This document shows, piece by piece, positions 1 to 13,029 of a stretch of 64,000 bases of DNA; positions within the stretch are counted from its first letter, which is position 1, and each line of letters begins with the position of its first letter. The notes under the pieces were generated by a model, which ran no database searches, was not told the origin of the DNA, and was given only the letters and a program-made list of their open reading frames with translations. This stretch comes from Anarhynchus alexandrinus (lineage: Eukaryota > Chordata > Aves > Charadriiformes > Charadriidae). Made by a program: the position numbers and the translations under genes. Location of the stretch: NCBI GenBank assembly GCA_008711295.1, contig VUYV01000088.1, positions 2,012,096-2,076,095 of the forward strand, read 5' to 3'.

Positions 1-3000
1 ATAGTTCCTAATCATAGTCGTATTTTTAATTGCAAAAGTAATTTAATCCTTATTTTTCATTAACATCTTATAAATAACAGAGTTCTTGATTTAGGAATCC
101 CACCAAAATTGTCCCAGTTATTTCAGTAAGACTGTTTATGGATATATGGACTCATTAACATAAGGCTTACAGAACTGGGGCCCATTTTAAATGAAATTGA
201 TAAGGCAGGAAATTCCTACTAACTTGATAATGCAAGGGCAAGTCTGAGTCATAGAGAGGGTGGCTTAGGACGGGAGGTGAGGCAGCCCTGGTTTTGCATG
301 CAGCATAGCATCTGAGGTGTCCAAAGCAATCACAGCTATTTTTTGTTCAAAAGCAACAGGAAAAACTCTGCTTTCGCAAATGGCACATGCAAATTTAAGG
401 AAGTGACTTACTTGTTTATTTGCATCACTGGCTAAAGAGCAGTTTTCCCCGCAGGCTATAAAACCATACATTTGCATCTTGCCTAACGTCCTATGACTTT
501 CCACCCACTGACCAACCAGCCTGGAAGAAGTTGTCCTTGAGCGTCACAGCAAGGTGGTCTTCCTCATCTTGTGTCTCATCTGTGGGGAAGGGAAGAGATA
601 TGTGCAGAAATTAAAGACGCTATGGAAATTTCCAAAGAAAGAGAAAAAGTTCTAGAGTGGCCTCTGCTGTACTTCCTCTCCTTCATTTTGTACCAGCACC
701 GATCAATGGACTCATTGCCTGCTGTAATTCCCTGCAGTCATTACTTTACAGGTGAGTAATTTACGGCTTTGTAAAGGGCTCTGGGATGTTTGATTATGTC
801 AAAGGTGTTATTGAAGTTCAGATTGTAGTTGTATCCTAAATAGGACGAGATTACCACTGGGATTTATATCATTACTTTCGCTAATTATTTACAACATGGT
901 GCCAATCACTCTGTAGGCGTACTTGCAGCAAAAGAAGAGATGGTTGTGTGTAGGTGAACACAAACCCTATCAGGTGACAAGCTATCCAAAGCAGTGCATG
1001 GCATTGACCTCCACTGGCAGAAGCAATGATAGGCAGGGCAAGGAAATCCAGCATCAAAGGCATTAGACAGAGCTCTCAACTGGAAGGGTTAATTTTCAGT
1101 GTGCAAATTTCTCTGTCCTCATCTGACCCAAGTTCCCTATCTCATGAGAGCGTGGGGTAAGGAATGACACAGACTATTCCAGAGCCACAGCACCAAAGGG
1201 TGACTGGGGAATAACTTCAGAACTGCTGTGTAAATGTCTGCCTATGGGGACAAGTACAGTAATTGTGGGTGGAAATCTCCTGTTTAAGGCGAAGGGCAGA
1301 AATCTCAGTGCCTCCCAGCTAAAGTGGTAAGAAAAAGGGAAATGAGACATGATTATTCCCCACAGGACTCAAGTTCTTATCCCTGCAGAGTCTTCAGTCG
1401 GAGCAGAAAAGCTTATACCACATGGTAATAGTTTTCCAACGTGTCTGTAAGCGGGCTGGGTCCCTGGGGATTACAAGTGCGACAGCATCCTTAGATCCAG
1501 CCCCAATGACAGAGACAGGGGAAAGCAGTAAAATTTTGGTTTTAGTGGCAGATACTACAATGATGTAAGAACTCCTTTCCCTCAGAGGGCTCACATTAGC
1601 ATTTTCTCTCATTCGTGAGAGTAAATCATGCCATTTAGTCACAGTCTATAACAAGATACAAACATCCCCTTTCTGAGCTCTCACACCCTCACCTTCACCT
1701 TTCCTACCTGACGAGAGCATCCCAACTTTGTTAAGTGAGCCACAGACTCCAATTCATTGTTTTCAGTGGACCTTCATGTCTTCTACCAGGTCCACACAAT
1801 TCCACTTTTAGAAAGCTTCTATTTCTATTTCGATGGAGGGACATAGTACAAATAAATATTTGGAGGGACCCTCAGCAATAGTGGGACACTATCACTGGGG
1901 ACAGATTCACAGTGACTTCAGCATTATCACACCATCACTGCATTATTTAACAGTCAGGCACTGTGCTCCTAGACTCACCAGAGCTTAAGAAATATCTTAG
2001 TCTTCCCTTTCATTATTTAGCAAATAATCACTTGATATTTGGTGGCTCATGATTCACAGAAAACAAATCCCTCCAGTGTGTGTGTGTGTGGGAGGGGAGG
2101 AATTCTACTGTGTTTATTCTGCACATTGCCTAGCCTATGCTTTCAATTGTGAGAACGTGTTTCTAGGGATTAGTTACTGGATTTGGAAGAATTATGGTTT
2201 CAACTTTCTGAGTGAAGAAAAGGAAAATCTTCTAGACTCCTAAAAATTAGCCGGTAATATTGAATGCATAAGGCAGGACTTCTATGCCAAAATGTAACTG
2301 CAGAGGGTATAGGAGATTACATTATAGTCTCTGTGAAGAATTGGGCGGGAAGAATGGGAACAGAACACAGTGGACTTTTGATAATATTTTCCAGAGATAA
2401 TTCTTCCTTACTTTCTTAGCAATCCATGTCCTCCTGGATTGGGCAAGATACTTAATCTCTGTCCTATAATTAGGGAACTATACTTGGGGACACTGTGGAG
2501 TTCCAGGCTGGAATGTGAAAAACCTGGGCAATGTCCTTGGATGGTCAAGAACCCACAAGTAAAGAATGAAAAAACAAACCTGACGTGTATGACGAATGTG
2601 CTTTTAAGACATGCTGCAGGTCAGCATCAATGAAATGCAGAGGCAGAGAAAAACTTTCTGTTGTTTTTTCAGGAAAGGCAACACATTGACCACTTATGGT
2701 TGTCTTGGCTGTCAGATCAGAGTACTGATTATTATTTGACTAATAAATATCAGCTTTTATAGGAAAGAGTATGTCCATTGCTAGAAATTGCAACTGGATG
2801 CACTAATGACCCAGAAGACTGACACTCCTTGCAGAGTTTAGCCAAGGGAAAATCATAGGTAACATAAGACATGAACAAGGGAAACAGAGATGAAGGAGCC
2901 AACAGGACACAGAAAAAGGCAAAGGAACAGAAACATATTTTCCAGGGCAACAAATCCATACCTATTAGAGACATTCTGAATGATGCCTGGGTCCACTTTC

Positions 3001-3012
3001 CAGAGAGCACTA
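1..3012. other. Unassigned non-coding sequence
   Basis: No recognisable gene or mobile element is seen here. Open frames are short (86 codons at most) with no familiar motif. A short GT run lies near 2075-2090. The sequence is moderately AT-rich and looks single-copy by eye. Confidence 0.5.
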
Positions 3013-3469
3013 TGATAAGGGCTGTAACTCCCCTCCTATGAGGAGAGGCTGAGAGAGTTGGGGTTGTTCAGCCTGGAGAAGAGAAAGCTCCGGGAGACAT
3101 TATAGCCTCTTCCAGTACCTAAATGGGACCTACAGGAAAGATGGGGAGGGACTTTTTATCAGGCAGTGTAGTGATAGGACAAGGGGAAACAGTTTTAAGC
3201 TGAAAGAGGGTAGATGTGGATTAGAGAGTAGGGAGAAATTCTATACTATGAGGGTGGTGAGACACTGGAACAGGTTGCCCAGGGAAGTTGTAGATGCCCC
3301 ATCCCTGGAGGTGTTTAAGGCCAGGTTGGATGGGGCTTTGAGCAACCTGGTCTTGTGGGAGGTGTCTCTGGCCATGGCAGGGGGGTTGGAACTAGATGAT
3401 ATTTAAGGTCCCTTCCAACTGTAACCATTCTATCATTCTATGATTCTATGATTCTATGATTCTATGATA
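3013..3469 (+). mobile_element. CR1 LINE, 5'-truncated (3' portion of ORF2 plus 3' UTR)
   Basis: Sense-strand CR1 fragment. It enters in the ORF2 C-terminal region that encodes the conserved [21 protein letters not shown] segment. It then runs through the 'aacaggttgcccag' and 'gatggggctttgagcaacctgg' landmarks of the 3' end and closes with about five copies of the ATTCTATG octamer (about 3430-3469). CR1 is a non-LTR retrotransposon that copies itself by target-primed reverse transcription and is usually 5'-truncated, as here. The reading frame is broken, so this copy is inactive. The well-preserved tail suggests it is among the younger copies in the window. Confidence 0.96.
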
Positions 3470-4743
3470 AGAAAGGTAGAGCTTGGGGAAAAGAAAACAA
3501 CTTTGATAAATTAGTGAACATTAGTTCAATAAAAAGTTATTTCAAAAATTGTATTTTATTATTAAACCTTCCAAAATCTGTATGTCTATTTTCTTCCAAG
3601 ACCATTTGTCCCTAAATTGATCAATTTCTTTCCAGAATGAAGGATCTCAAAATGGTTATGCTTAAACCACTTCAATATTCAGGGATCCAAAAGTCATCCT
3701 AGAGGCCTCCGGAAGTAGAACTGATAAAATGTGTAGCAGAACAAAGCATCCCAGGACGGCTGGCTACAGAGAAAACAGGGAAGGAAAACCCAGGGAAGCC
3801 AGAAGTGCACTGGGAGATAAACACAGCAGCCTGCTGAACTATCACCACCAAAGTTGTGTAACTAGTGTAGAGATGGCAGTATTGTGGGTTAAAAGATCAA
3901 AAAGAAATCAAAACTTGAGCAACTTCGAATTTAAACCTTTATTAGAAAGATGTGTTCTTCCTCCTCTCCCATGGCCATGACGGTTGGTGTATTTATTGAA
4001 ATGGAAATATATTTTGTTATTAAGGAGATTTCTCACAGAAATGCTTAATTTTAAAAAAATCTGAAATGAAAATTACATGAAAACATATAATCCAAAAATC
4101 AGTAACTAAATTCTCGACTTGGCCAAAGGTACTGGATTGCATTGCTATTTCCCAAGTGCTGGTGGCAGCAATTTATGCTTGTTTGTTTGATTGAACAGAA
4201 ATAACAGCAAATCACCACTATGGACAAGAGAATAAAATATCAAAGATTCATCGCTTCCTTCATTAGCCAGACAAGGGCTATGTCTACACAGCATTTTCCT
4301 GGCAGAAGCCCTCTCATTCTACCCACCCCCTGAGCCAGCTCCGGTTTGGGAGCCAGAAGGCATATTTATCACCCAGTCGAGCCTGAGATAATGTACCCTG
4401 CCTCCCTGCAGGCCTTATCAGCTTGAGCACAGCCCACCTCAAACCTAGTTGCACCGCTGCATCCAGCTACCTCCGAGCACAAGCAGACACCATCCATGTC
4501 CTCCTGCAAAATTCTCACAGATGCGTTTACCGAGACCATTGCGCAGAAAGATAACAAAGTGAAGGCAACTAACAGCAGCGTTGCTGAAGGAAAAAGTTTG
4601 GCCAGCTGGCATAGCACTAGGATCTATAAATGTTTTCTAGCTGGCCATTCAGTGCTTGTACAGATCTGACAGGGTGGCAGGGAGGAATGATAGGGGACCT
4701 GAAAAAGCAAGACTGCAATTTTGATACCATTGCGTATAAGATA
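3470..4743. other. Unassigned non-coding sequence
   Basis: No gene or repeat is recognised between the CR1 ending at 3469 and the CR1 tail near 4745. The open frames are short and lack family motifs. Confidence 0.45.
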
Positions 4744-4744
4744 G

Positions 4745-4817
4745 TCGGGGGTTGGACCAGATGACCTTTAAAAGTCCCTTCCAACCCAAACTGTTCTATG
4801 ATTCTATGATTCTGAGA
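4745..4817 (+). mobile_element. CR1 LINE 3' tail fragment
   Basis: About 70 bp of CR1 3' UTR: a 'gggggttggaccagatgacc' match, then the 'aaagtcccttccaaccc' landmark and two to three tail octamers. It is severely 5'-truncated and has no coding content. Confidence 0.93.
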
Positions 4818-5189
4818 TAGTGCCGTGACTGGAAACATCACATCCCTCTCAAATGTTGAAAATAACAGGCTGAAAGGATCTGTAGCTCCAGTGATTCATC
4901 TCAGCATCATTTGCTGCTCTGCTTAAACCAGGTGGACAGCACAGAGAGGTTCTAACAGGGCAAACATCGTAAAAATACTGATGTATTCCAGCCAGTCTCA
5001 TAGAGATGTGCTTATAAAGGATAAATGTTTTGTGGTTATAAAACTGTTTCTCTGCCAGTTTTGGAAGGCTCAGTAGCAGCTAGGAAAGAGGTGGAGGTGA
5101 CTGTGAATCATTGTTAAGATTCAGAGTCACAGAACCTCCTCTGATTAGAGAAAAATTACTGATGGCTGTGCATTTGCACCCAGCCTCCC

Positions 5190-7134
5190 TAAGCTCCTCT
5201 CTTGAGGATGTCAAAAGCCTGCTTTATGATAGATGACTTTAACTTAAGGGATATTTGCTGGACAACTTGTTCAGTTTGTTACTAAAAACAAAAGGTGGGA
5301 GTTATACGCCATAACACAGGTGTCTAAAATTCAATAGCATTAAGTCTAACCTAGGTACCACAGGGGAGAAATAAGCAGTTCCAGTGGGCAGTTTATCCCA
5401 TCCTAAAATAGATGTCTAAGATAAATCAGTTGAATCACCCTGTAGAAGTGCTTATTTCTGTCTGAAAAAAAATATATATATATATATATAATCAGGGTGG
5501 TTAGCTGAAATTTAGGTGTATAATTCTGAAAAATCTAAAAGAAGGAGAGATGAACCCCACTCACGGTTCCTTAAAATGATTCCACAGCTCAAGAAAGTTT
5601 CTTTCTTACAAGTCTGGTGGTTTAAAATGAGATTTGATGTAACAATAAATTATTCGTAACATGGGTAAAAAGGAAATAAATGAATGGTGTACAATTTAAA
5701 ATATAAGCAATTCCTGAGAAAGTTAGTTGAATGAATTTAATATCAGGCATAGCCAGGGCTTCAGGAAATGAGAATTAATGTTCATCTGTGTTAGGAAGAA
5801 GGGTCATCTTAGGCCAGCTATAAGTCTTGGTTCAGGAGATGTAGATAGACTAATTCTAAACAGCGATATAGGAAAGTGAAACATTTGCTATAAGTACATC
5901 TTGGTAACTGAAACAAAGGAGTGTTATATACCCTTTCCCTCCAAACACCATCTCTACTGAAGGAATAGCATGAGATAACATCGGCTGAAAATAAAAACTT
6001 TTAGATTGACTTATACTTACAACTTAGATCCAAACATTTTTTTGAAAGAGCTGAAGAATGTTTTTAGTCACTTTTTTAATTTTAATTTTTAACAGATCTT
6101 AGAAAGCTGGGATATTAAAATGGCTTGGAAAGCTGCCAAAGTAATTCCAGTGTTTAATAAGGGTAAAAGAGATAACCTAGGAACCATAGAAAAATTACTT
6201 TGACCTGTTTTCCAGAAAAAATAATGGAACAGTAAATCAGAATTCTATCAACAAACAGTGCCTAAACATATAATTAACGCCAGTCAACACAGTTTTGTAG
6301 AAAGTAAATCTTGTCAAACAAACCTATTGTTTTTTTATGACAGGATTACAGGTCTTATCGATAAAGGTGACCGTGTTGGCACAGCATTCTTCATATTTAA
6401 CAAGGCATTTGACTTAGTGCCACAAAACACTTTGGTTTAAAAACAAACTTGAATTGTGCAGAATTAACAGAGTGTACATCAGATGCAATAAAAAAATATC
6501 TCATGGAGTTCACAAAGTAGTAATTAAGAAATCAGTGAGCACAGCTGCTTCTACAAGGTTCCCCCAAATAGCTGTTTCTCCATGTATATAAGGAGCAATG
6601 AACTAGAAAGAGCATATGCACAAAGCATAGCAGGGCAGTAAATAACAAAGATAAGGGTCTACTATGGAAATATCTGAAATATCTGCTAAAACAGTTACAT
6701 TCCAACAAAATAAGTTTAAGGACACCTAAATGCAGAACAAAACATCTGGGGACCAGGAATGCCAATTATAGGTACAGAAAGAGAGACTCTTTCCAAGAAA
6801 GCAGTAGCTCAGAAATGGACTTGAGAGTCATTGTAGATAATCACCTCAGAGTAAGCTCTCAAAGTAGTGCTTTGGCTAAATGGCTAATATTATCCTTGGC
6901 TATATAAAAGGTAATTATCAAATAGAAGTAGGGAAGTGTTACTGCTGCTCTACTTTGCTTCAGTAAACCCGCTGCTACAATAAGACACCTAGATCTGGAG
7001 TCAGATCTTCCAGAAGAAAATGAAAATTAGAGAGAAAGTTAAAAAAAATCAGTACAGAGACTGGAAAACAAATCTAAATATGTGAGGCTTCAAAAGCTCC
7101 ACTTAATTTGTCAGAGAAGGTTGAAAGCTGACTT
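5190..7134 (+). mobile_element. Ancient CR1/L3-clade LINE, 5' segment, interrupted by a younger CR1
   Basis: Decayed non-LTR retrotransposon on the + strand. Three islands of ORF2 can be read. At 5226-5261 the translation MIDDFNLRDICW matches the late endonuclease motif (GDFN..xICW). At 6258-6440 the residues SQHSFVESKSCQTNL and FNKAFDLVPQNTL match the reverse-transcriptase finger region and the F.KAFD.V.H catalytic-block region. Near 6835-6960 a segment corresponding to the thumb/C-terminal region (RILGYIKG-like) is visible. Stops and frameshifts lie throughout, so it is a fossil. The left boundary is uncertain because 5265-6060 is too diverged to align by eye. The element resumes after the nested CR1 at 7802. 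Confidence 0.8.
5471..5491. repeat. (AT)n microsatellite
   Basis: About ten uninterrupted AT dinucleotides following an A-run. It lies inside the decayed LINE interval and may have grown after insertion. Confidence 0.9.
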
Positions 7135-7801
7135 GACCAATGCGTATGGGAGGGTATTGGTGGATGAAAAGCTGGACATAAGCTGACAATGTGCACTTGC
7201 AGTCCAGAAGGCCAACCATATCCTGGGCTGCATACAAAGTGCGGCCAGCAGGTTGAAGGAGGTGACTCTGCCCCCCTACTCTGCTTTGGTGAGACCCCAC
7301 CTGGAGTCCTGCCTCCACCTCTGGAGCCCTCAGCACACGAAAGACATGGACCTGTTCAAGCAGGCCCAGAGGAGGGCTACAAAGATGATCAGAGGAAGAC
7401 AGTCTGAGAGAGATGGGGTTGTTCAGCCTGGAGAAGAGAAGACTCCGGGGAGACCTTATTGTGGCCATTCAGTACTTAAAGGGGGCCTACAGGAAAGATG
7501 GGGACAAACTTTTTAGCAGGGCCTCTAGTAATAGGACAAGGGGCAATGGCTTTAAACTGAAAAAGGGAAAATTTAGATTAGATATAAGGAAGAAATTTTT
7601 TTTATAATGAGGGTGGCGAAACACAGGAGCAGGTTGCCCAGAGAGGTGGTAGGTGCCCCATTCCTGGAAACATTCAAGGTCAGGCTAGATGGGGCTCTGA
7701 GCAACCAGATCTAGTTGAAGATATCCCTGCTTATTGCAGGGGGTTGGACTAGATGACCATTAAAAGTCCCTTCCAGCTTAAACTATTCTATGACTCTATA
7801 T
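7135..7801 (+). mobile_element. Younger CR1 LINE nested in the ancient LINE
   Basis: 5'-truncated CR1 on the + strand. Landmarks in order are 'ggtggatgaaaagctggaca' (about 7160), the 'catcctgggctgcat' and 'gtgagaccccacctggagtc' segments of ORF2, the [15 protein letters not shown] block (7413 onward, translated as [20 protein letters not shown]), then 3' UTR with 'gggggttggactagatgacc' and degenerate octamers ending near 7801. About 20-25 bp that normally encode the segment before [11 protein letters not shown] is missing near 7398, which shifts the frame, so ORF2 is split across overlapping frames (7253-7516 and 7413-7607). The copy is inactive. Confidence 0.95.
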
Positions 7802-8110
7802 AGATCCTTGTGCATAAAAAACCCATCCAGTAGGATGGTTTTCAAGCCTGCTGACAAAGGCATAATTAGACATAATGACTGGAAGCTGAAGTTAGAAAAT
7901 TTAACCTTGAAATAAGACACAACATGGAAAATGAAATTTTATGAGGTGAGATGGCAACTCACCATTAGTCTGAGTTGTTAAGGTGGCTTTAGATAGCTTT
8001 CTGAAACAAACAGTGTAATTCAGCTTTTAAGAGAGATTACATCGCCGGTGTGAGGAAGGGTTTAGATTAGATAGTCATAGGCCACCCTCCTGGCCTTGAA
8101 ATCTGTCAAA
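7802..8110 (+). mobile_element. Ancient CR1/L3-clade LINE, 3' segment after the nested CR1
   Basis: Continuation of the element that begins near 5190. The sequence 'atgactggaagctgaagtta' and the following text match the segment that encodes the end of ORF2 and the start of the 3' UTR. The fragment ends with a '...ccctcctggccttgaaatct' match to the family's 3' terminus. The order of matches on either side of 7135-7801 is collinear, which is the basis for calling one interrupted element. Confidence 0.75.
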
Positions 8111-11100
8111 CCATCAATACCATCTTTTCTGTCCTCAATATTTGTGTGCCACGGGATAATCAGAATTACCTACATTACTCAGCATAATCATTACATGGGT
8201 AGATAAGGACGTAGACAATGACTGTACTCAAATATCATACCTCAGGGTTTCAGCCAGCTGTCTGGTGGGATCTAGAAACATTTATTTAAGTAATGCTACA
8301 CCGGTTAGATGTAATCTGTTTGCATTGGGTAGAAAGGGAAGTTTGAATTTGTGTGTGTTTAACAGCAAAAACGTTACCTTTCTTTGTACAGCTCAACGGA
8401 CTACAAGTCACCCATTTTCGTTACCCTTCTACTTATCTTCTAGGGCATTCAACTCTTCTTGAAAGTCATAGTGGTTTTTAGTCGTTAGGTAAATATCTAT
8501 GTGTTCAAGTTCCCTTCATTTTTAGTAAGTATAACTATGCCAAAGTGTCCTTCTCTCACTTCTGGCATAACCATCTGCCTTTCTTATCCAAGAACAGTGA
8601 ACACATAGAAGTTGTGTTGCAAAACCTATAGATTAGTCCATCCTGAAGTAGAAATAAAAATATAGTAAGTTTGTTTTTCCGAAATTCTGCAAATGAAAAT
8701 TTACTGTAAGGTCTCAGAACAGGGATTTTATCTTTGTATCCATCACCACCACAGAGGACATCCAGGCTGAACTGGACTCCAGCAGGCATCTCTGCTGTTT
8801 GCAGGCTGTGCCTACAGAGATACCTGTGCAGAACCACTGATTTCCATGTGCTGTCACAGGTGCCTTGTGGTTGGAGTACCATTTACATTAGCAGAAAAGA
8901 GATGCCACCCATCACCTCTCAGTTGGCTCTGCAAGACTAATAGGCAATACAACTTTTTTTTAAACACTCTAGTAATCAGACATGACTCTAAATACACACA
9001 GCAGGCAGAAACATTGGGTAGGAAGGTGCCATTTTCAGCCATTCTTCAGAGAAACACCATCTGTTACAACATATGCAAGTGCAGTTATACATCCGGTTAC
9101 AGGAGGTGAGAAGGGTAATTTTCTACCTGAGAAGCATGATTTCTGTCTGATCATCTCCTTTCACCAAGCCTCAGCCGTTAGCACCAGAGGCAATCTACTG
9201 AAAAGGGAAGAAATGTCACCATTTTTCTGTCTCCCCCTAATGGAAAAGGAGACTCAAATCCCTTGCTCTGTACTGGAATAATGGCACAGGTGGTTTTCTA
9301 TATGCAGATCAGAAAGGATCATTTCAAAATTCCCTAGTAAATGGAAGAATCTGAGAGTAGGAGAAATTCAAAATGAGACTAGAAACAGCAAAAAGAAAAT
9401 TAATATATAGAATTTACACATAAAAATTTAATGAGCCTGAGCTTCCAGTTTCCTTTATTTGGATATTTTGGCAGATACATTATTAACGCTAACCTTATTT
9501 TCCTAGCTGAAAAATTAACATAAACAGAAACACAAAAAATTATGATGTGCCAAAAGAAAAAAAAAAGAAAAGAAGAGTTATGGCTTGGAGACCCTTTCTT
9601 TGCATGGAAACACTAGATTCTAATTTAATTCAAAAAAACTAGTTTTCTGCAGCCTGACAAATCTCCTCCAAAAATTATTTCCTCACTGATTACAGAAGCA
9701 GACAATTGATGCCCAAACAATCAAAGAAGGTTGTATTGTCAGCATGTTAATCATAGTGTTTCTTAGCAACCATATTTTATTTACAAGTAACAATACTTCT
9801 TCAGAAGCCTGTCACATTTAATGACAAGTAGCTGTGGGGGAAGGGCTGGAAAATGTATGTGCAGCTCATACCTTTGATGATAAGGGGTTTGTGAAGAGGA
9901 CAGAGCAATGCTTTTGCTGATAACCGGGCATTGATGGTAGTAGACAGAGAAACCCCTGAGAAATGAAGCAGTGGGGCAAGGGCTTGCACAAAAGATATCC
10001 CTGCTAGCCTTCTGCACCCACACAGGTTGGTGCTTTTGCTCATGTGAGTCCATAGGTGCCTCTCCCTTAGTCTCCTTGGGGTGGTGAACTTCTCAACAAT
10101 TCACGAGCTAGCCAAGGAGTTTTGTCATGACAAACTGATTGTTTCTTTGCCCATGGAGCTCCCAAAGGACCAGACTCTGCTCCCAGTACTTTCTTCTCCA
10201 CAGCAGCCAGGGTAACAGCTCTACGTCTTCCATGCTATCACATCACTGGCAACCACCAGTGCTCACATCTATCACCCCGTTAAGTATAAAAGATAGTGTC
10301 TGAAAAAGTCTGTTAGACTCTCAATCAGTTTCCTTCTGTACTTGTTAAACAGTGCCTACTTGTAATCCTTGTGTTAAATACCAATACTTTGGGGGGCCTT
10401 TCGAGGTAGTTTCTAGACAGAAGATACAATGGTCAGAGAGAAAGAAAGAAATAGAAAACATTTTGTTGCTCACTGTGAAAACTGTTTGCAACAAAATTGC
10501 ACACCAGATGGGACAGTAGAGGTACCAAAGGGCTCCCTTTAACTTTTTTTGTGATCATCCACAGTGATAGGAAGGTGGGTTTGATCCTGGACTGCATTAT
10601 CCAGTAATAGGCACCTCTCCTGCATAACTTTCAACATTTCATCCTTGCGATCCAGCAAGAGTCAATTCAAATAATCTGCTTCCATAAAGATTTCATCCTA
10701 ATCCTTTGGAGTTCAGGTTAACCTTAAATCCTTAAGCATGAGGGGTTTTTTCCTTCCAGAGATGTTGGTGGTCTGAGCTTGCATTCTAGATATCCTTGTT
10801 ATCTATTAAATTGCCCAACCCTTTTAAAATTCTGCTGTGTTCCAGGAGTTCTACACTTAAATGTTGGGTTGCTTGGCCCTTTTCTGCTTTTATCCATTTT
10901 GAAATAATCACCTTTAAATTTCAAGAAATATCTTCTTATTCCTGAGATATGAGGAACAACAAGCAGATTGAAGAATTATATCATAGTATGTACCACTAAT
11001 ACATCTGTGGACTACCTATCTCAGATACTTTAGTTTGAAGAAGATACACATGGCAGAAGGACAGCCTGGACATCACCACAGCAAGAGCCTTATAGACAGA

Positions 11101-13029
11101 GTTGAACACTGGAGCAAAAGTGGAGTCCTAATAGCTCTTCTGATCACAAAAACCTTTGCATGTTTTTTTCAGAGACACACAACATTTAATAAAAATAGTT
11201 TTGGAAAAAGGGAAGAGCAGGTTAATTTTTGGATTCTATTTTGTTGTCTGAACTTGCCATTTTTTTCAGATAATCTGTTCTTCCATGATAGAACAAAAAT
11301 AGAAGTAGAAATAAAATTTAGGGATGGGTCCAAATCAAAACAATAGTTCATAACTCTGGGAACTCTGTCTCATCCTTAAAAGAATTTCCAAAACGACAAA
11401 CGGCTAGCTCAAACTCACATAAAATCTTTGTGGTTTAGGCCTGCCCTAATAAACACACTACACATACTTTTAAGCTTTCAGCAATAGCTGGAAAAGGAAA
11501 GACATTCCACGTAAAGCATAAGCACTTGTAAAACTGTCTGTGACCCCTTACCCTGCTTGAATTAATAAGTACTAATTACAAAAAAAAAAGTGTGGTAGCT
11601 AAAACAGTTCTGAGAAATCGTTCTTGCAAACCAACATATGGGAACCATCCCTTTGGAAAGGGAATTATGTCTGTTATTTGGAATTATGTCTGTTACTCAG
11701 AATTATGTCAGATGATCCCTCTCGTTACCCAGAAAGTTGTGGCATCAGCACTGAGGGAAAGAGCAGACAATGGCAGAAGATTTCTGAGGAATCTAGGAGA
11801 CCTTCTTTAGCCTCAGTCCCGTCATGGAGCCTCTCATCTCTTCACTCATTTGCCAGCCAATGCTGGGACCTATTTGTGGCTCCACACAGTGAAACAGACA
11901 TCTATGTTCACTGTGCTCCACCATCCACTGGGGAAAAAATGCCAAATCATAGCCGCAGATGCCACCCATTTTTAAAGAATGCAGCTAGGTAGCAGTCTCA
12001 ACAATCTGCTATACACAAAGAATTCAGCTGTATCTGGCCCTCATACGCACCATCAAAGACAAATAACACGGCCGTTTCACCCTCTCTATCACAGATCTAA
12101 ATAGGGACTAATTTGGAACGGAGTTTATTATCCAGCTGCCAACAACTCACCTTTGGCGAATCCTTCTGGCCACCAGTGCTCCTGCACTGGACCTGCATTA
12201 TTTATTCCAGAGCAACAGCAACACCTGGCAGGGGTTAGTGCTTTCTCTCTAATAGTTTATTTGGCTGCGTTAATGGTATTGCTGTGGGGGAATAACCAAA
12301 TGGAAAAAAAACAAAACACCATTTCAAAGCACTGATAGTGAGTGCTATTGCCAATGAAATTCAAAAAAACATATTGAACAAACCTGACTGTAGAATGTTT
12401 TAATAAAATTGAAAGCATCAGGAAGCTTTGAAGTCTTCTAAGCATACAGCAAAATCAGTTATTTACTATTGCAGCATCAAAAGAAAGATCCACCAATACA
12501 CTGTACAGACATCAGGAGGAAAGACTGTCATGGTCTTTGTTTGCAGTTTGCTTGTTTTTCTTAAAATCTGTCCTAAAGGAAGATTCATGACTTTTTATGA
12601 TATAGCACAGCCCTCATGTTTATTCCTAATATTTTTGCTTTGAAGATCACTTGGGAACAGGAGTTCTTACACTGACTGCAGTCACAGATGAGGTTAATAT
12701 CTTCCTGTTTTTACAAAAACAGTAGAGGTAACATGACCACAAATGACAAGAAGTCTAACAAATATTTTTCTGGCATTTCGTTGTACATTGACTTTTTAAA
12801 ATATCAGCTCTGATTTGAACATAAGCAACTGCTTTAATAAAAATAATTTATCCTGTTAAAGACCATTAAATGTTTCTGGAGAAGAATCTAATCTGCAGAA
12901 GTCCCAAGTGTTTGAAGTTCACAATAATTTCAGTAGAAGTCACAGTCGTTGAACCTTTGGGAGAGTCAGAACATTTATATAGGTGTCTGAATAAATGATT
13001 TGCTTCATTAACCATTGACCACCAACAAA
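8111..13029. other. Unassigned non-coding sequence
   Basis: About 4.9 kb with no recognised gene or mobile element. Open frames are at most about 120 codons with no known motif. It holds a small 19-bp tandem array (11662-11713) and several A-runs (9548-9570, 11580-11589). Confidence 0.45.
11662..11713. repeat. 19-bp tandem repeat, about 2.6 copies
   Basis: The unit 'gaattatgtctgttatttg' (11662-11680) is followed by 'gaattatgtctgttactca' (11681-11699) and a partial third copy from 11700. Copies differ by a few bases at the 3' end of the unit. Confidence 0.9.

Noticed and set aside
611..759. Possible exon ending at 'acaggtgagtaat' (62-codon frame)
   Set aside because: The donor is good, but the only nearby acceptor ('atatgtgcag') has a purine-rich, not pyrimidine-rich, upstream tract, and the peptide shows no known motif.
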